Below are positions 54,364 to 64,000 of a stretch of DNA of 64,000 nt, in pieces. The number at the start of each line of letters is the position of its first letter. Position 1 is the stretch's first letter. The DNA lies in assembly GCF_012843905.1 (NCBI RefSeq), contig NZ_JABAGC010000002.1:120278-184277 (forward strand), given 5' to 3'. The DNA is from Clostridium sp. SM-530-WT-3G (GTDB lineage Bacteria > Bacillota > Clostridia > Clostridiales > Clostridiaceae). The translations under genes were made by a program, and so were the position numbers. Under the pieces are notes generated by a model. That model had not been told where the DNA came from. It did not search any database and saw nothing but the letters and a program-made list of their open reading frames with translations.

Positions 54364-56613
54364 ATGGAATTAAAGGGTTTTAATCAAAAAGATATAATTT
54401 TTTCATTAGATATAGGGACAAGGTCTATTATTGGAACAGTTGGGATAATAAGAGATAAAAAATTTGAAGTTGTATGTGAAAAGTACATGGAACATGAAGA
54501 AAGAGCCATGGTTGATGGACAAATTCACGATATTGGATTAGTAGCATCAGTAGTACATAAGGTAAAGTCAGAAATAGAAGACGAAACAGGGATAAAGCTT
54601 ACAGATGTGTCTATTGCAGCAGCAGGTAGATTTCTAAAAACTGTTGATGCAAAGTCTGAAATTGAAATTAATGATGATGAGGAAATTGATAAAGAACTTG
54701 TTAGAAGTCTTGAACTTAGTGCTGTAAAAAAAGCCGAAGAGGACATTAACAAAACAACAGAAGGGAAATTATATTGTGTAGGATATTCAGTGAAGAATTT
54801 TTACTTAAATGGATTTCTTATTTCAAACTTAATTGGTCATAAAGGAGAAAAGATTGCAGGGGAAATAATTGCTACATTCTTACCAAGATCAGTTGTAGAT
54901 TCATTATATGCTGTTATGAATAAAGTTGGATTGAAGGTTACTAATCTTACATTAGAACCAATAGCAGCTATGGAGGCAGCTATACCAAAGAACTTAAGAC
55001 TTTTAAATATAGCTTTAGTTGATATAGGGGCAGGGACTTCAGATATAGCAATAAGTTCTAAGGAAACTATATCTGCATATGGTATGGTTCCTATTGCGGG
55101 AGATGAGGTGACTGAAACGATAGTACAAGAATATTTGGTTGATTTTAATACTGCAGAAAATATTAAAAGAGCAATAGGAAATAGTGAAATAATATATACT
55201 GATGTTCTAGGGCTTGAAAATAGTGTATCTTCTGAAAGTGTATTAAAAGCAATAAATAGTATTGTTTCTAAAGAAAGTGATGAAATATCAAAAAAGATAT
55301 TAGAGCTTAATGGAGGAAAAGCGCCTAGTGCAGTATTTTTAGTTGGTGGAGGTGCACATACACCGGGAATATTAGAAGGAATAGCTGAAAAGTTAAATCT
55401 TCCAGCACAGAGAATTGCTATAAAAGATAGGAAGGCAGTTACTGAATGTGTTTCTGATAATACACTAGGTTCTGCTGGAGTAACGGTGCTTGGAATTGCT
55501 CTAACAGCAATAAGAAGTCTTGGTAATGATTTTATAGATGTTTTGTTTAATGATGAACCAGTAAGTTTGTTTAATTCACATAAGCATACTGTTATGGATG
55601 TACTTCTTCAAGCAGGAATAAATCCTTCATTATTAATAAGTAAAAATGGTAAGAGCACTAGATTTACATACAATGGTTGTAAAAGAATTGTGTTTGGAGA
55701 ATATGGAACAAATGCAAAAATAACAATTAACGGTAATGAAGCAGGTCTTGAAAGTGAAGTAGAAGAAAAGGATGATATCAAACTTCAATTTGCCCAAAAT
55801 GGAAAAAATGCAGCTCCTAAACTATGTGAAAATATAAGAAACATAAATTCTATATCTATATACATAGATGATGAAATAATAAGCATTGAACCTGTTACCT
55901 TAGTTAATGGAAAAATTGAAAATTTAGAATATATAATTAAGAATGGAGATAATGTAGAAGTATTCCTTCCTTCAAGAATAAAAGATATAAAAAAATATAT
56001 TATAAAAGAAGATATAAATATTCTTCAAAATGGTGTCATATTAGATGAGGAATATGAAGTATCAGAAGGAGAAAAAATATTTAAAGAACATACAGAAGAA
56101 CTCGAGAAAGATATTCAAAAAGAGTGTGTAAATATTGATAAAACAGAAATTGTAGATGAAGTAAATAAAGAGCATAATAAAAAAGTAGATGAAAAAGTTA
56201 TTTCTTCGATAAATGATGATAATAATTCAGAAAATTATTATGAGGAATATAATATAAAAGATATACCAGTATCTAATAATGAAGCTGAAGAAGAAATATT
56301 ATCAGGTGCTGAACTGGGAGGAAAAGGAGACTGTGTTAGAGATGTACAACAATTAGAAAAAGATCTTCAAGTAAGTAATAGTGAGCCTGCTAGATATAAA
56401 GAAGAATTTGAAACTATAACTGTAATGATAAATGGAAAGAAAACAATTATGGAAGGTAAAATTGAATATGTTATAGTTGATATTTTTAATTATATAGATT
56501 TTGATCTTACAGTTCCAAAAGGAAGTATTGTAATAAAAATAAATGGAGAAAAATGCGCTTACACAGATACAATAAAAAATAATGATATTATAGAAATATA
56601 CTGGGAAAATTAA
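54364..56613 (+). CDS. FtsA-like actin-family ATPase with extended C-terminus
   Basis: A 749-residue protein. Residues about 10-390 form an actin/Hsp70-type ATPase related to FtsA: FSLDIGTRSIIGTVG (phosphate 1), VDIGAGTSDIA (phosphate 2, about 218-228) and VFLVGGGAHTPGILEG (adenosine motif, about 322-337). The remainder is unlike standard FtsA: a beta-grasp-like segment (about 400-480), a long acidic linker (about 560-670) and a C-terminal module ending INGEKCAYTDTIKNNDIIEIY that resembles ThiS/MoaD-type domains. From memory, similar long FtsA-like proteins occur in clostridia apart from the true ftsA-ftsZ locus. Role in division or sporulation is unproven. AAAGGTG precedes the ATG. Confidence 0.8.
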   Translation: MELKGFNQKDIIFSLDIGTRSIIGTVGIIRDKKFEVVCEKYMEHEERAMVDGQIHDIGLVASVVHKVKSEIEDETGIKLTDVSIAAAGRFLKTVDAKSEIEINDDEEIDKELVRSLELSAVKKAEEDINKTTEGKLYCVGYSVKNFYLNGFLISNLIGHKGEKIAGEIIATFLPRSVVDSLYAVMNKVGLKVTNLTLEPIAAMEAAIPKNLRLLNIALVDIGAGTSDIAISSKETISAYGMVPIAGDEVTETIVQEYLVDFNTAENIKRAIGNSEIIYTDVLGLENSVSSESVLKAINSIVSKESDEISKKILELNGGKAPSAVFLVGGGAHTPGILEGIAEKLNLPAQRIAIKDRKAVTECVSDNTLGSAGVTVLGIALTAIRSLGNDFIDVLFNDEPVSLFNSHKHTVMDVLLQAGINPSLLISKNGKSTRFTYNGCKRIVFGEYGTNAKITINGNEAGLESEVEEKDDIKLQFAQNGKNAAPKLCENIRNINSISIYIDDEIISIEPVTLVNGKIENLEYIIKNGDNVEVFLPSRIKDIKKYIIKEDINILQNGVILDEEYEVSEGEKIFKEHTEELEKDIQKECVNIDKTEIVDEVNKEHNKKVDEKVISSINDDNNSENYYEEYNIKDIPVSNNEAEEEILSGAELGGKGDCVRDVQQLEKDLQVSNSEPARYKEEFETITVMINGKKTIMEGKIEYVIVDIFNYIDFDLTVPKGSIVIKINGEKCAYTDTIKNNDIIEIYWEN

Positions 56614-56726
56614 ATCAGTTACAAAGTAAATAGTTAAAAGATGAGAGTTTAATATAAAATTTTTTGAAATATGTATAATGAGGGCAATTAATTATGAATT
56701 TTTAACTGAATGAAAGGGTGAAATAA

Positions 56727-57908
56727 ATGATTAATTTTAAAGATGAAGCAATAGCAATAAAGGATGAGTTAATATCAATAAGAAGAAATTTTCATGAGCA
56801 TCCTGAGGTAGGATTTGAACTTCCAAGAACTTCAAAGGTGATTAAGGATTACTTAGATAGTTTAGGAATTCCTTATATAGAAACTGCAAAAACTGGAATT
56901 TGTGGAATTATAAAAGGAACAAAAGAGGGGAATAATAAAGTTGTAGCGTTAAGAGGAGATATGGATGCTCTTCCTATTCAAGATAGAAAAAAGTGTGAAT
57001 TTAGCTCAAAAGAACCAGGTAAAATGCATGCGTGTGGCCATGATGCACATATGACTATACTTATGGGAGCAGCTAAACTTTTAAATAACCATAAAGATGA
57101 ATTTTCAGGAACAGTAAAATTATTATTTGAACCAGCAGAAGAAACTACTGGTGGAGCACCAATAATGATAGAAGAAGGTGTTTTAGATAACCCAAATGTT
57201 GATGCTATATTTGGACTTCATGTAGATGAGCAGACTGAAATAGGAACTATAAAAGTTAAAAAAGGTGTTGTTAATGCAGCTTCAAATCCGTTTTCAATAA
57301 AGATAACTGCACAAGGAGGACACGGAGCATATCCTCATACAACTGTAGATCCAGTAGTTATAGCTAGTCATATAGTTATAGCTCTCCAAACTATAGTAAG
57401 CAGAGAAATTAATCCTGTAAACCCTGCAGTAGTAACTGTGGGAACAATTCATGCAGGAACAGCTCAGAATATTATTTCAGGTGAAGCAACTTTAAGTGGA
57501 ATAATAAGGACTATGACTAAAGAGGATAGGGCCTTTGCTATTGAAAGATTAAAAGAAATAGTAAATGGAATTGCTGAAGTATCTAGAGCTAAAGCTGAAA
57601 TTATAATAGAAGAAAGTTATCCTTGCCTTTATAATGCAGATGAAAATGTTGATATTGTGAGAGAGTCTGCAGCGGAAATAATAGGAAGTGAAAATGTAAT
57701 TGAGCAGAAATTTCCTAAGATGGGTGTGGAAAGTTTTGCATATTTTGCAATGGAAAGACCTTCAGCATTTTATTTCTTAGGAACAGGAAATGCAGAAAAA
57801 GATACGCTTCAACCAGCTCACAGTGATCTTTTCAACATTGATGAAGATGCGCTTCCAATAGGTGTAGCTATACAAGCTACAGCTGTATTTAAGTATTTAA
57901 ATAAATAA
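56727..57908 (+). CDS. M20-family amidohydrolase, second copy
   Basis: A 393-residue paralogue of the 8811-9998 protein. It has HACGHDAHM (about 97-105), FEPAEETTGGAP (about 133-144, catalytic Glu), QGGHGAYPH (about 196-204) and PAHSDLF near the end. It probably removes acyl groups from amino acids or related amides in the cytosol; the substrate cannot be read from sequence. GAAAGGGTG precedes the ATG. The 113 bases before it and 245 bases after it contain no other gene. Confidence 0.9.
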   Translation: MINFKDEAIAIKDELISIRRNFHEHPEVGFELPRTSKVIKDYLDSLGIPYIETAKTGICGIIKGTKEGNNKVVALRGDMDALPIQDRKKCEFSSKEPGKMHACGHDAHMTILMGAAKLLNNHKDEFSGTVKLLFEPAEETTGGAPIMIEEGVLDNPNVDAIFGLHVDEQTEIGTIKVKKGVVNAASNPFSIKITAQGGHGAYPHTTVDPVVIASHIVIALQTIVSREINPVNPAVVTVGTIHAGTAQNIISGEATLSGIIRTMTKEDRAFAIERLKEIVNGIAEVSRAKAEIIIEESYPCLYNADENVDIVRESAAEIIGSENVIEQKFPKMGVESFAYFAMERPSAFYFLGTGNAEKDTLQPAHSDLFNIDEDALPIGVAIQATAVFKYLNK

Positions 57909-58026
57909 TGGAAGCTTTAAAGTTAGCTTAATATAATTGACAATAAAGCAAAAAAACTAGATAATGCTAAGAGGCAACAGATAAACAAAAGGCTATATTG
58001 TAGAAAAATAATTTATATACAGTTTA

Positions 58027-58087
58027 AAACTTTCAGTTGTCAGTTAACAAGTAATAATTAACCGTTAATTGTTAACTGAAAAGTTTA
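58027..58087. repeat. imperfect palindrome, possible dispersed repeat
   Basis: AAACTTTCAGTTGTCAGTTA on the left faces TTGTTAACTGAAAAGTTT on the right. The left arm resembles the right arm at 4470-4492. It may also act as a terminator for the M20 gene. Confidence 0.5.
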
Positions 58088-58153
58088 TACGCAATTTATA
58101 AATTTATGAATACTATGAGATGGCTTAACTGAAAAAAGTAGGAGTGATATTAT

Positions 58154-59128
58154 TTGAGAATAGAAATAGGCCCAAACGAAGCAGGTCAAAGACTGGATAA
58201 ATTTTTAAGAAAATTATTAAAGGATGTACCATTAAGTGCAATATTTAAGGCGTTAAGAAAAAAGGATATTAGAGTTAATGGCAAGAAACAAAATGAAAAG
58301 TACTTCTTAGAAGAAGGAGATATAGTTGAAATTAAATATATACAAAGCAAAAAGCAAGATAATACTGAAAAATTCATAAAAGTTGATCCAAAGCGTATTA
58401 AAATCTGTTTTGAAGATGAAAATTTAGTTATAATAGAAAAATGGCCTGGAGTATTAGTTCACTCTGATAGTATCAAAAGTGAAGAACCAACATTAACAGA
58501 CTATGTTCTTTCATATTTAAATGACAAGGGTGATTATCTTCCAGAAAAAGAAGTTACATTTACACCAGCGCCATGTAATAGACTTGACAGAAATACATCA
58601 GGAATGATTATTTTTGGGAAAAGTTTTGAAGGCTTAAAATGTATTAATGAAGCAATTAGGGAAGACGAAATAAAGAAGTATTACTATGCGTTAACAAAAG
58701 GAAAAGTTAAAGATGGATTAAAAGAAGCATATATACTAAAAAATCCTGAAACTAATATTTCAAAGATTTATGAAAAACCAGTTAATGGTGCAAAGAAAAT
58801 AGCAATGGAAGTTAAAACTGTTGAAACTAATGGAGCTTATTCATTAGTAGAAATAAATCTTATTACAGGAAGAAGCCATCAAATAAGAGCGCATCTATCA
58901 TATCTTGGAGCACCAATCATTGGAGATAATAAATATGGAGATAAACAGCTTAATTCATTTTTTGAAAATAAATATGGTTTAAATTATCAATATTTATATG
59001 CATATAAACTTAATTTTAGAAAAATAAAAGGTAAGCTAGAATATTTAGATAATAAAACAATAGCAGTAGCTTTACCTCCGCTATTCAAAAAAATTAAACA
59101 AGATGTATTTAAAGTGACGTTTAGATAG
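58154..59128 (+). CDS. RluA-family pseudouridine synthase
   Basis: A 324-residue RNA pseudouridine synthase. The N-terminal S4 domain (about 10-60, QRLDKFLRKLLKDVPLS) binds RNA. The catalytic domain has the Asp in CNRLDRNTSGMIIF (about 144-157) and the RluA-type TGRSHQIRAHLSYLGAPI (about 237-254). It modifies rRNA or tRNA uridines; RluC/RluD-type specificity cannot be decided. The start is TTG with AGGAGTG at 58140-58146. The next gene starts 11 bases after its stop, and its ribosome binding site overlaps the stop codon, so the two are cotranscribed. Confidence 0.92.
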   Translation: MRIEIGPNEAGQRLDKFLRKLLKDVPLSAIFKALRKKDIRVNGKKQNEKYFLEEGDIVEIKYIQSKKQDNTEKFIKVDPKRIKICFEDENLVIIEKWPGVLVHSDSIKSEEPTLTDYVLSYLNDKGDYLPEKEVTFTPAPCNRLDRNTSGMIIFGKSFEGLKCINEAIREDEIKKYYYALTKGKVKDGLKEAYILKNPETNISKIYEKPVNGAKKIAMEVKTVETNGAYSLVEINLITGRSHQIRAHLSYLGAPIIGDNKYGDKQLNSFFENKYGLNYQYLYAYKLNFRKIKGKLEYLDNKTIAVALPPLFKKIKQDVFKVTFR

Positions 59129-59139
59129 GAGGTACATTA

Positions 59140-60756
59140 GTGGAAGAAAAGTCGTCCTCAAATAAGGGATTTCTGATACTTTCAATAGCAGGTCTTGTAA
59201 GTAAAATTATATCGGTTTTTTATATTCCTATACTTCAGAGAATTCTTGGACTTAGTGGATATGGAATATATCAAAACTGTTATGAAGTATTTTTATTTGC
59301 ATATGCTGTAACTAACCTTGGAACACAGCCTGCAATAGCAAAGCTTGTAGCAGAACTTTCAGCTCATGGAAGACATGAAGATGCTATAAGAACGTTAAAA
59401 ATATCAAAAATGCTGCTTGCTTTAGTAGGTGGAATAATTTCTGTTTTACTTATGCTTCTTGCATTTCCAATAGGAAATTTAATTGAAAATCCAGAAGCTT
59501 CTTATGGAATAATGATGCTTGCACCAAGTATATTTGTAACATCTGTACTTTCTTCGTATAGAGGATATTTCCAAGGTATAAGCAGTATGACAGCAATTGC
59601 TGTATCTCAAGTACTTGAACAGGTTATTAATATATTAGTAAGCTTAACATGTGCATTTTTCCTAGTAAAGATAACTATTGCATATGGTAGTGCAGGTGGT
59701 ACTGTAGGTACTTCAGTAGGTGCTTTGGTTGCTTGCCTTTATATGATTTATGTATACAAATCAGAACGATTTGAAGAAAAAGCCTATGAAGAAGCTGAAA
59801 AACATAATCAAAAGAGAATAAGAACAAAAAGTATAATAAGAAAACTTATAAGATATGGATTGCCAATAACTTTAACCTCTGGACTACAAAACTTTGGAAG
59901 TTTAGTAGATATGGTAAATGTAAATAGCAGACTTGCTCATGCAGGATTTACTTTGACACAATCTCAGGCTCTTTATGGAGTCTTAGGAAGATATAAGACG
60001 CTATTATCAGTACCACTTATAATAGTTACATCTCTTGCAACAACAGTATTACCAGCTGTTTCGGCTGCCGTTGCTCTTAAAAATAAAAAGGAAGTAAGAA
60101 AGAATGTGAATTTTGCATTTAGAATTACTTTTATAATAACAATTCCTGCGGCAATTGGTTTATCATGTCTTGCAGGCCCAGTTTTTGAAATGTTATATGG
60201 AACAAGCGAAGGTTTTGAACTTATGATGATTGGGTCCATAGTACTTGTTATACAAGCAGTAGTACAGATACAAACAACAATATTACAAAGTATGAATAAG
60301 TTATATTATGTTCTTGTAACATTCTGTATAGGTATTGTGGCAAAGATAATTGCAAACTTTATATTAGTAGGTATACCAAATATCAATATCTTAGGTGTAG
60401 TAGCAGGGAATTTATTATGGTTCTTAATTCCTATGATACTAAATCAGAGAGCCCTTAAAAAGACTTTAAGAATAAAGATATCTCTAATAAGAAATGTAAC
60501 AATTCCACTTATATCATCACTTGCGATGGCTGCAATAGTATTAATATTAGAAAAGCCTTCTGATGTATTTATAACGTTAAGTGGTGGTGGTTATATTATT
60601 AAAAGCTGCATTACATTATTTATAATCGCAGTTGGAGGATTTGTATATTTATATTTAATGATTCTTTTAGGTGGAATAAGAAAGAACGATTTAGATAGCA
60701 TATCTGGAAGAATATATGGGCTACTTCCAAGAATTCTAAGAAAATCTATGAAATAA
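59140..60756 (+). CDS. MATE/MOP-superfamily lipid flippase (SpoVB/MurJ-like)
   Basis: A 538-residue integral membrane protein with about 14 hydrophobic helices. The first, GFLILSIAGLVSKIISVFYIPIL, and QRILGLSGYGIYQNCYEVFLF are typical of the SpoVB/YtgP branch of MOP flippases. Members move lipid-linked precursors such as lipid II or polysaccharide units across the membrane. The start is GTG with AGGAGG at 59127-59132 overlapping the rluA-type stop. A second flippase of the family is encoded convergently at 60855-62351. Confidence 0.88.
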   Translation: MEEKSSSNKGFLILSIAGLVSKIISVFYIPILQRILGLSGYGIYQNCYEVFLFAYAVTNLGTQPAIAKLVAELSAHGRHEDAIRTLKISKMLLALVGGIISVLLMLLAFPIGNLIENPEASYGIMMLAPSIFVTSVLSSYRGYFQGISSMTAIAVSQVLEQVINILVSLTCAFFLVKITIAYGSAGGTVGTSVGALVACLYMIYVYKSERFEEKAYEEAEKHNQKRIRTKSIIRKLIRYGLPITLTSGLQNFGSLVDMVNVNSRLAHAGFTLTQSQALYGVLGRYKTLLSVPLIIVTSLATTVLPAVSAAVALKNKKEVRKNVNFAFRITFIITIPAAIGLSCLAGPVFEMLYGTSEGFELMMIGSIVLVIQAVVQIQTTILQSMNKLYYVLVTFCIGIVAKIIANFILVGIPNINILGVVAGNLLWFLIPMILNQRALKKTLRIKISLIRNVTIPLISSLAMAAIVLILEKPSDVFITLSGGGYIIKSCITLFIIAVGGFVYLYLMILLGGIRKNDLDSISGRIYGLLPRILRKSMK

Positions 60757-60788
60757 AATCCTTTTAACAATATAAAATATTGAAACAC

Positions 60789-60834
60789 AATAAGGAGTAT
60801 TTTTGCGATTAACTGCGAAAATACTCCTTATTAT
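60789..60834. terminator. bidirectional terminator between two flippase genes
   Basis: AATAAGGAGTATTTT-GC pairs with GC-GAAAATACTCCTTATT around a short loop; AT-rich runs flank both sides. Confidence 0.85.
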
Positions 60835-60854
60835 ATTTGTTAAGCTGAAATAAA

Positions 60855-62351
60855 TTAGTTGTATTCTCCAAATCCACCTAAGTAAGTAAATATTAAAAAT
60901 GTTAGTCCAATAACAGAAAAAGTATTTAGTATTATTGAGCTTGCAAAAAAGTATTTTGCAAATAAATTTATTAAAATGAAAGCAAGTAATCCTAATAGAG
61001 TATATATTACTACATTATATATATTAAGATTTATTTCTATATGCTTGTTAACTTCATGTAAATTCAAAAAGAGACTTATACTGCATGCAATACATATTGT
61101 TATGCTATATCCAAAGATATTTATTGAAGGTATTGAAGTTAATATATATAGACATACTAGCTCAATTAATGCTTCAATAAGAGAATTTCTGAGTATTATG
61201 CTCTGACGATTTAACCCATTTAAAATGCCAAACATTGTGAGAGATGTAAATAGTATAGGAGCAGCAATAGAAGAAAATTTAATATATGCGCCTAAATCAT
61301 CTCTGCCAAAAAAAATTTGTCCAAGAGAATTAGGGACTACATTGCAGACGATGGTTGTTGCAATACCTAATAGGAAAGCAAGTTTGATTACTTTTTTTAT
61401 TCTAAGTGAAGCATCATACTGTTTTCCCTGACTTATTGTCTTTGAAAGATCAGGTATAAGGAGAGTATTTATAGTTGATACAACAATCATTGGAATGGTA
61501 ATTATACATACAGCCATACCATTATATTTGCCGATAAGGCTTAATGATTCTGTATAATTGAATCCTGCCACCAAAAGACGTCTAGGTACAATAAGTGTTG
61601 CCATCGTTCCTAGTATATTAGTTAAAAATCCATTCATGCATAATGGAATACATATAATCAGAACATCAAATAATAATTGGAAACTTCCTTCAGGAGCTTC
61701 ATATGATTTTGGAAGTCTTTTTATTGTGTATTTGTAATATATAAATAAAAAAAATAAGCTTTGAAGTTCACCAATACATAATGCAACTGTTGCTAGTGTA
61801 ACCATTCCTTCAAGGGTTTTAGCTTGAGTTAAAAATAGTAACACACTTACAGTTACAATTCTCATAGCCTTTTCACAGATATCAATAATAGCTGGAACTG
61901 TTATTTTAGATGTCCCATAGAAGTAACCTTTAAATATATTCGAAATAGCTATACATACCATTGCAGGGCATATAACTCTTATAGCACTGATAGTTCTCAT
62001 ATCTTTTACACCATATCGTCCAATTGACGGAGCTAAAAAGAAAACCATAAGTCCAATCAGAAATGCCCAAGCAATATTGAAGATTGAAACAGCCTTAATA
62101 GTCTTAACTATATTGTTATACTGACCTTTATCAGTGTATACAGCGGTAATTTTAGAAATTGAGGCCACAATACCAGCAGACATAAGGCAGATAAATAAAT
62201 TATAAATAGGCATTACAAGATTATAAAGTCCCATACCTTCAGGTCCTAATACTTTAGAAAGATATATAGAGAAAATGAAACCTAATATTCCGGTTGTCAC
62301 GTTTGACACTGTAAGTAAGAATGAATTCTTAAAAAAATTATCTTGTCCCAT
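60855..62351 (-). CDS. spoVB: stage V sporulation protein B-like flippase
   Basis: A 498-residue membrane protein of the same MOP superfamily, beginning MGQDNFFKNSFLLTVSNV and continuing with YLSKVLGPEGMGLYNLVMPI, close to SpoVB, which is needed for spore cortex peptidoglycan. About 13-14 hydrophobic helices. The open frame extends to 62390, but AAAGGAGTG just before the ATG at 62351 fixes the start. SpoVB and MurJ/YtgP paralogues are hard to tell apart by eye, so the symbol is tentative. Confidence 0.8.
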   Translation of the reverse strand: MGQDNFFKNSFLLTVSNVTTGILGFIFSIYLSKVLGPEGMGLYNLVMPIYNLFICLMSAGIVASISKITAVYTDKGQYNNIVKTIKAVSIFNIAWAFLIGLMVFFLAPSIGRYGVKDMRTISAIRVICPAMVCIAISNIFKGYFYGTSKITVPAIIDICEKAMRIVTVSVLLFLTQAKTLEGMVTLATVALCIGELQSLFFLFIYYKYTIKRLPKSYEAPEGSFQLLFDVLIICIPLCMNGFLTNILGTMATLIVPRRLLVAGFNYTESLSLIGKYNGMAVCIITIPMIVVSTINTLLIPDLSKTISQGKQYDASLRIKKVIKLAFLLGIATTIVCNVVPNSLGQIFFGRDDLGAYIKFSSIAAPILFTSLTMFGILNGLNRQSIILRNSLIEALIELVCLYILTSIPSINIFGYSITICIACSISLFLNLHEVNKHIEINLNIYNVVIYTLLGLLAFILINLFAKYFFASSIILNTFSVIGLTFLIFTYLGGFGEYN

Positions 62352-62578
62352 ATCTACCCACTCCTTTAAGTTACTATAAATAATATTCAAAAAGTAAGGT
62401 GAATATTCTATAACTTACATTGTTTTAAAAATACTTGTTCTTATTTTTATTGTTAAAAATATAAATTTAGTAAAGGAATCATAATGATGTAGGGCTAATT
62501 AATAATATATGGAAAAAAGGTGTTGAAGGATATTAAGAAATTAGTACTGGGTATGAGTATCAAAATGGGGGTGTGGTA

Positions 62579-63895
62579 GTGAAAAGGTTTTTTAAGTTTT
62601 TGTTAGCAGCAATAATAATAGTTGTAGCAGCATTTTCTATCTTTGAATTTTCAAACAAGTATAGAATTAGTTCTCTTAAGAATAATATAAATCTAAATAT
62701 ATATGCTAAAAATTGTAAAGATGCAGTGGGATTTGACAAGGATGAAGAAGGAAACACATATATTGCATATAAAACATATATTAAATCTTTAAAAAGTGAT
62801 GGGCGAGAAAATATAATATTAGAAGATTATAACTTTAATATTGAAAATGTATTATATTATGATAAGAAATTATTTTTTGTTACCAATGATAAACTTATGG
62901 AATGTGATATTGACGGAAAAAAGGTTAATGTAATACTAGATAAAATACCTAGCGAAGGAAGGTGTATCTGTAGAAATTTGATAATAAAGGATTCACATTT
63001 ACTATTATCTATAGGAGCTGCAACAAATTCAGGTATTGCAGATAAAGAAGACTATAATGATTATAAAGTTCCTTATGATAAAAGTCCAATAAACATAACT
63101 TTAAATGGTGTAAATTTAGGTGAAAATAAAACAGGGGCTTTTGTACCTTATGGAAATTCTACAAAACAAGGAGAAAAAATAAAAGCTGAAAATTTAGGAA
63201 ATGCATCTATTGTAGACATAGATTTAAATAATAAAAAAACTAGCCTCTATGCTTGCGGAATACGCAATATTACAGGATGGGATTTAGATAGTGAGGATAA
63301 TTTGATTGGAATAGTTGGTGGCATGGAAAATGTAGGGGATAGACCTGTACAGAGGGATTCAGATTATATTTATAAGATAGACAAGGGAGCTTGGTATGGA
63401 TGGCCAGATTTTAGTGGAGGAGATCCCATTAGTTCTCCTAAGTTTAAAGATGAAAAACTTATAAAGCCTTTAATTGCTAATCCACCTAATAACATAGTAT
63501 GTGCTCCTTTGTATGCTTTTGAAGATGTGGGAATAATAAAATATTTAGCTATAGATAAAAGTGGAAATGTATTAGATAAGAATTCTAAGGTTTTTTATAA
63601 TAAAAAGAATAATATCATTGAAGCATTATCGTCTAATAATATTCATTATGAATTATTAAAGATGAAAGATGAAAGTATAGTATCAGGAATAAAATATTTT
63701 AATGATAATATATATATTCTTGATAGTGGGATAGGATGTATTTATAAGCTTCATTACAATAAAATGAATTTTAAATTTAACCTTTCTAAACCTGTATGGA
63801 TATTTTTACTTGTTTTTGGGATTTGCCTTTTGATGGTAGTTATAATGAAAGAAAATAAGAAGATAAAAATAGAAAATAATAGTAAAGGTAAGTAA
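62579..63895 (+). CDS. membrane-anchored sorbosone/glucose-dehydrogenase-like beta-propeller
   Basis: A 438-residue protein with an N-terminal membrane helix (about 6-24), a beta-propeller of the soluble quinoprotein glucose dehydrogenase/PQQ-sorbosone type, and a second hydrophobic helix near the C-terminus (about 404-422). Family words are YACGIRNITGWDLDSEDNLI (about 224-243) and KGAWYGWPDFSGGDPI (about 268-283), where GIRN and YGWP are hallmarks. PQQ is not expected in a strict anaerobe, so it may be a binding or structural propeller. GGGGGTG at 62567-62573 fits the GTG at 62579; a GTG at 62573 is also in frame. Confidence 0.75.
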   Translation: MKRFFKFLLAAIIIVVAAFSIFEFSNKYRISSLKNNINLNIYAKNCKDAVGFDKDEEGNTYIAYKTYIKSLKSDGRENIILEDYNFNIENVLYYDKKLFFVTNDKLMECDIDGKKVNVILDKIPSEGRCICRNLIIKDSHLLLSIGAATNSGIADKEDYNDYKVPYDKSPINITLNGVNLGENKTGAFVPYGNSTKQGEKIKAENLGNASIVDIDLNNKKTSLYACGIRNITGWDLDSEDNLIGIVGGMENVGDRPVQRDSDYIYKIDKGAWYGWPDFSGGDPISSPKFKDEKLIKPLIANPPNNIVCAPLYAFEDVGIIKYLAIDKSGNVLDKNSKVFYNKKNNIIEALSSNNIHYELLKMKDESIVSGIKYFNDNIYILDSGIGCIYKLHYNKMNFKFNLSKPVWIFLLVFGICLLMVVIMKENKKIKIENNSKGK

Positions 63896-63923
63896 AATTA
63901 TAATCTAATATAGAATAATAGGA

Positions 63924-63972
63924 GCTGTATCAAAATTAGAGTTTTTAAACTCTAGTTTGATACAGTCTTTTT
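63924..63972 (+). terminator. large terminator hairpin
   Basis: CTGTATCAAA...TTTGATACAG with an inner TTAGAGTT / AACTCTA stem and a TCTTTTT tail. Confidence 0.88.
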
Positions 63973-64000
63973 CAGGTTTATGTATTTTATTCATATGAAA

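Overview
The window is very AT-rich, with strong AGGAGG-type ribosome binding sites, spore genes (yyaC, LonB, SpoVB-like flippases, Gly/Cys-rich coat-like proteins) and a tig-clpP-clpX-lonB-lonA-engB block. This points to a solvent- or butyrate-type Clostridium sensu stricto, close to C. butyricum or C. beijerinckii. That genus call rests on gene content and memory of gene order, not on a search. No rRNA, tRNA or CRISPR array was seen.

Layout. 1-11.3 kb is a mixed metabolic region: a Sel1-repeat protein, aspartate-semialdehyde dehydrogenase, a HI0933-type flavoprotein, an aromatic-acid exporter family protein, a TudS-related protein, a YczE-type membrane protein, an M20 amidohydrolase and a DegT aminotransferase. 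11.3-12.1 kb holds a candidate structured RNA and a Cys-rich peptide gene. 12.2-21.6 kb is the protein quality-control block. 21.8-23.5 kb has three low-complexity coat-like genes. 23.8-28 kb carries PerR, nicotinate phosphoribosyltransferase and small unknowns.

28.4-52.8 kb is the accessory heart of the window. A UvrD-type helicase gene is followed by a tyrosine recombinase, and a second, diverged copy of the helicase 3' end lies 22.4 kb further right. A block of 93/94 identical bases sits inside both copies and looks like attL/attR cores. Between them is an integrative element carrying a type I restriction-modification system (hsdM, hsdS and an hsdR split by a one-base frameshift). Nested between hsdS and hsdR is a terminator-bounded cassette of two TIR proteins, a small uncharacterised protein and a large TIR-SLOG protein, which I read as a Thoeris-like NAD-signalling defence system of non-canonical composition. 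The element also carries a primase-helicase fusion, a serine resolvase, an RNase H with doubled viroplasmin domain and a six-zinc-ribbon nuclease, plus one IS with 8-bp target duplication. Its right end is a scrapyard with yyaC, two yebC fragments and a homing-endonuclease-repeat remnant. No capsid, relaxase or secretion genes were found.

52.8-64 kb returns to chromosomal content: a decayed cell-wall-binding protein, an FtsA-like ATPase, a second M20 amidohydrolase, an RluA-type pseudouridine synthase, two SpoVB/MurJ-type flippases and a membrane-anchored sorbosone-dehydrogenase-like propeller.

The most interesting system is the TIR/TIR/helper/TIR-SLOG cassette at 34.7-38.4 kb.
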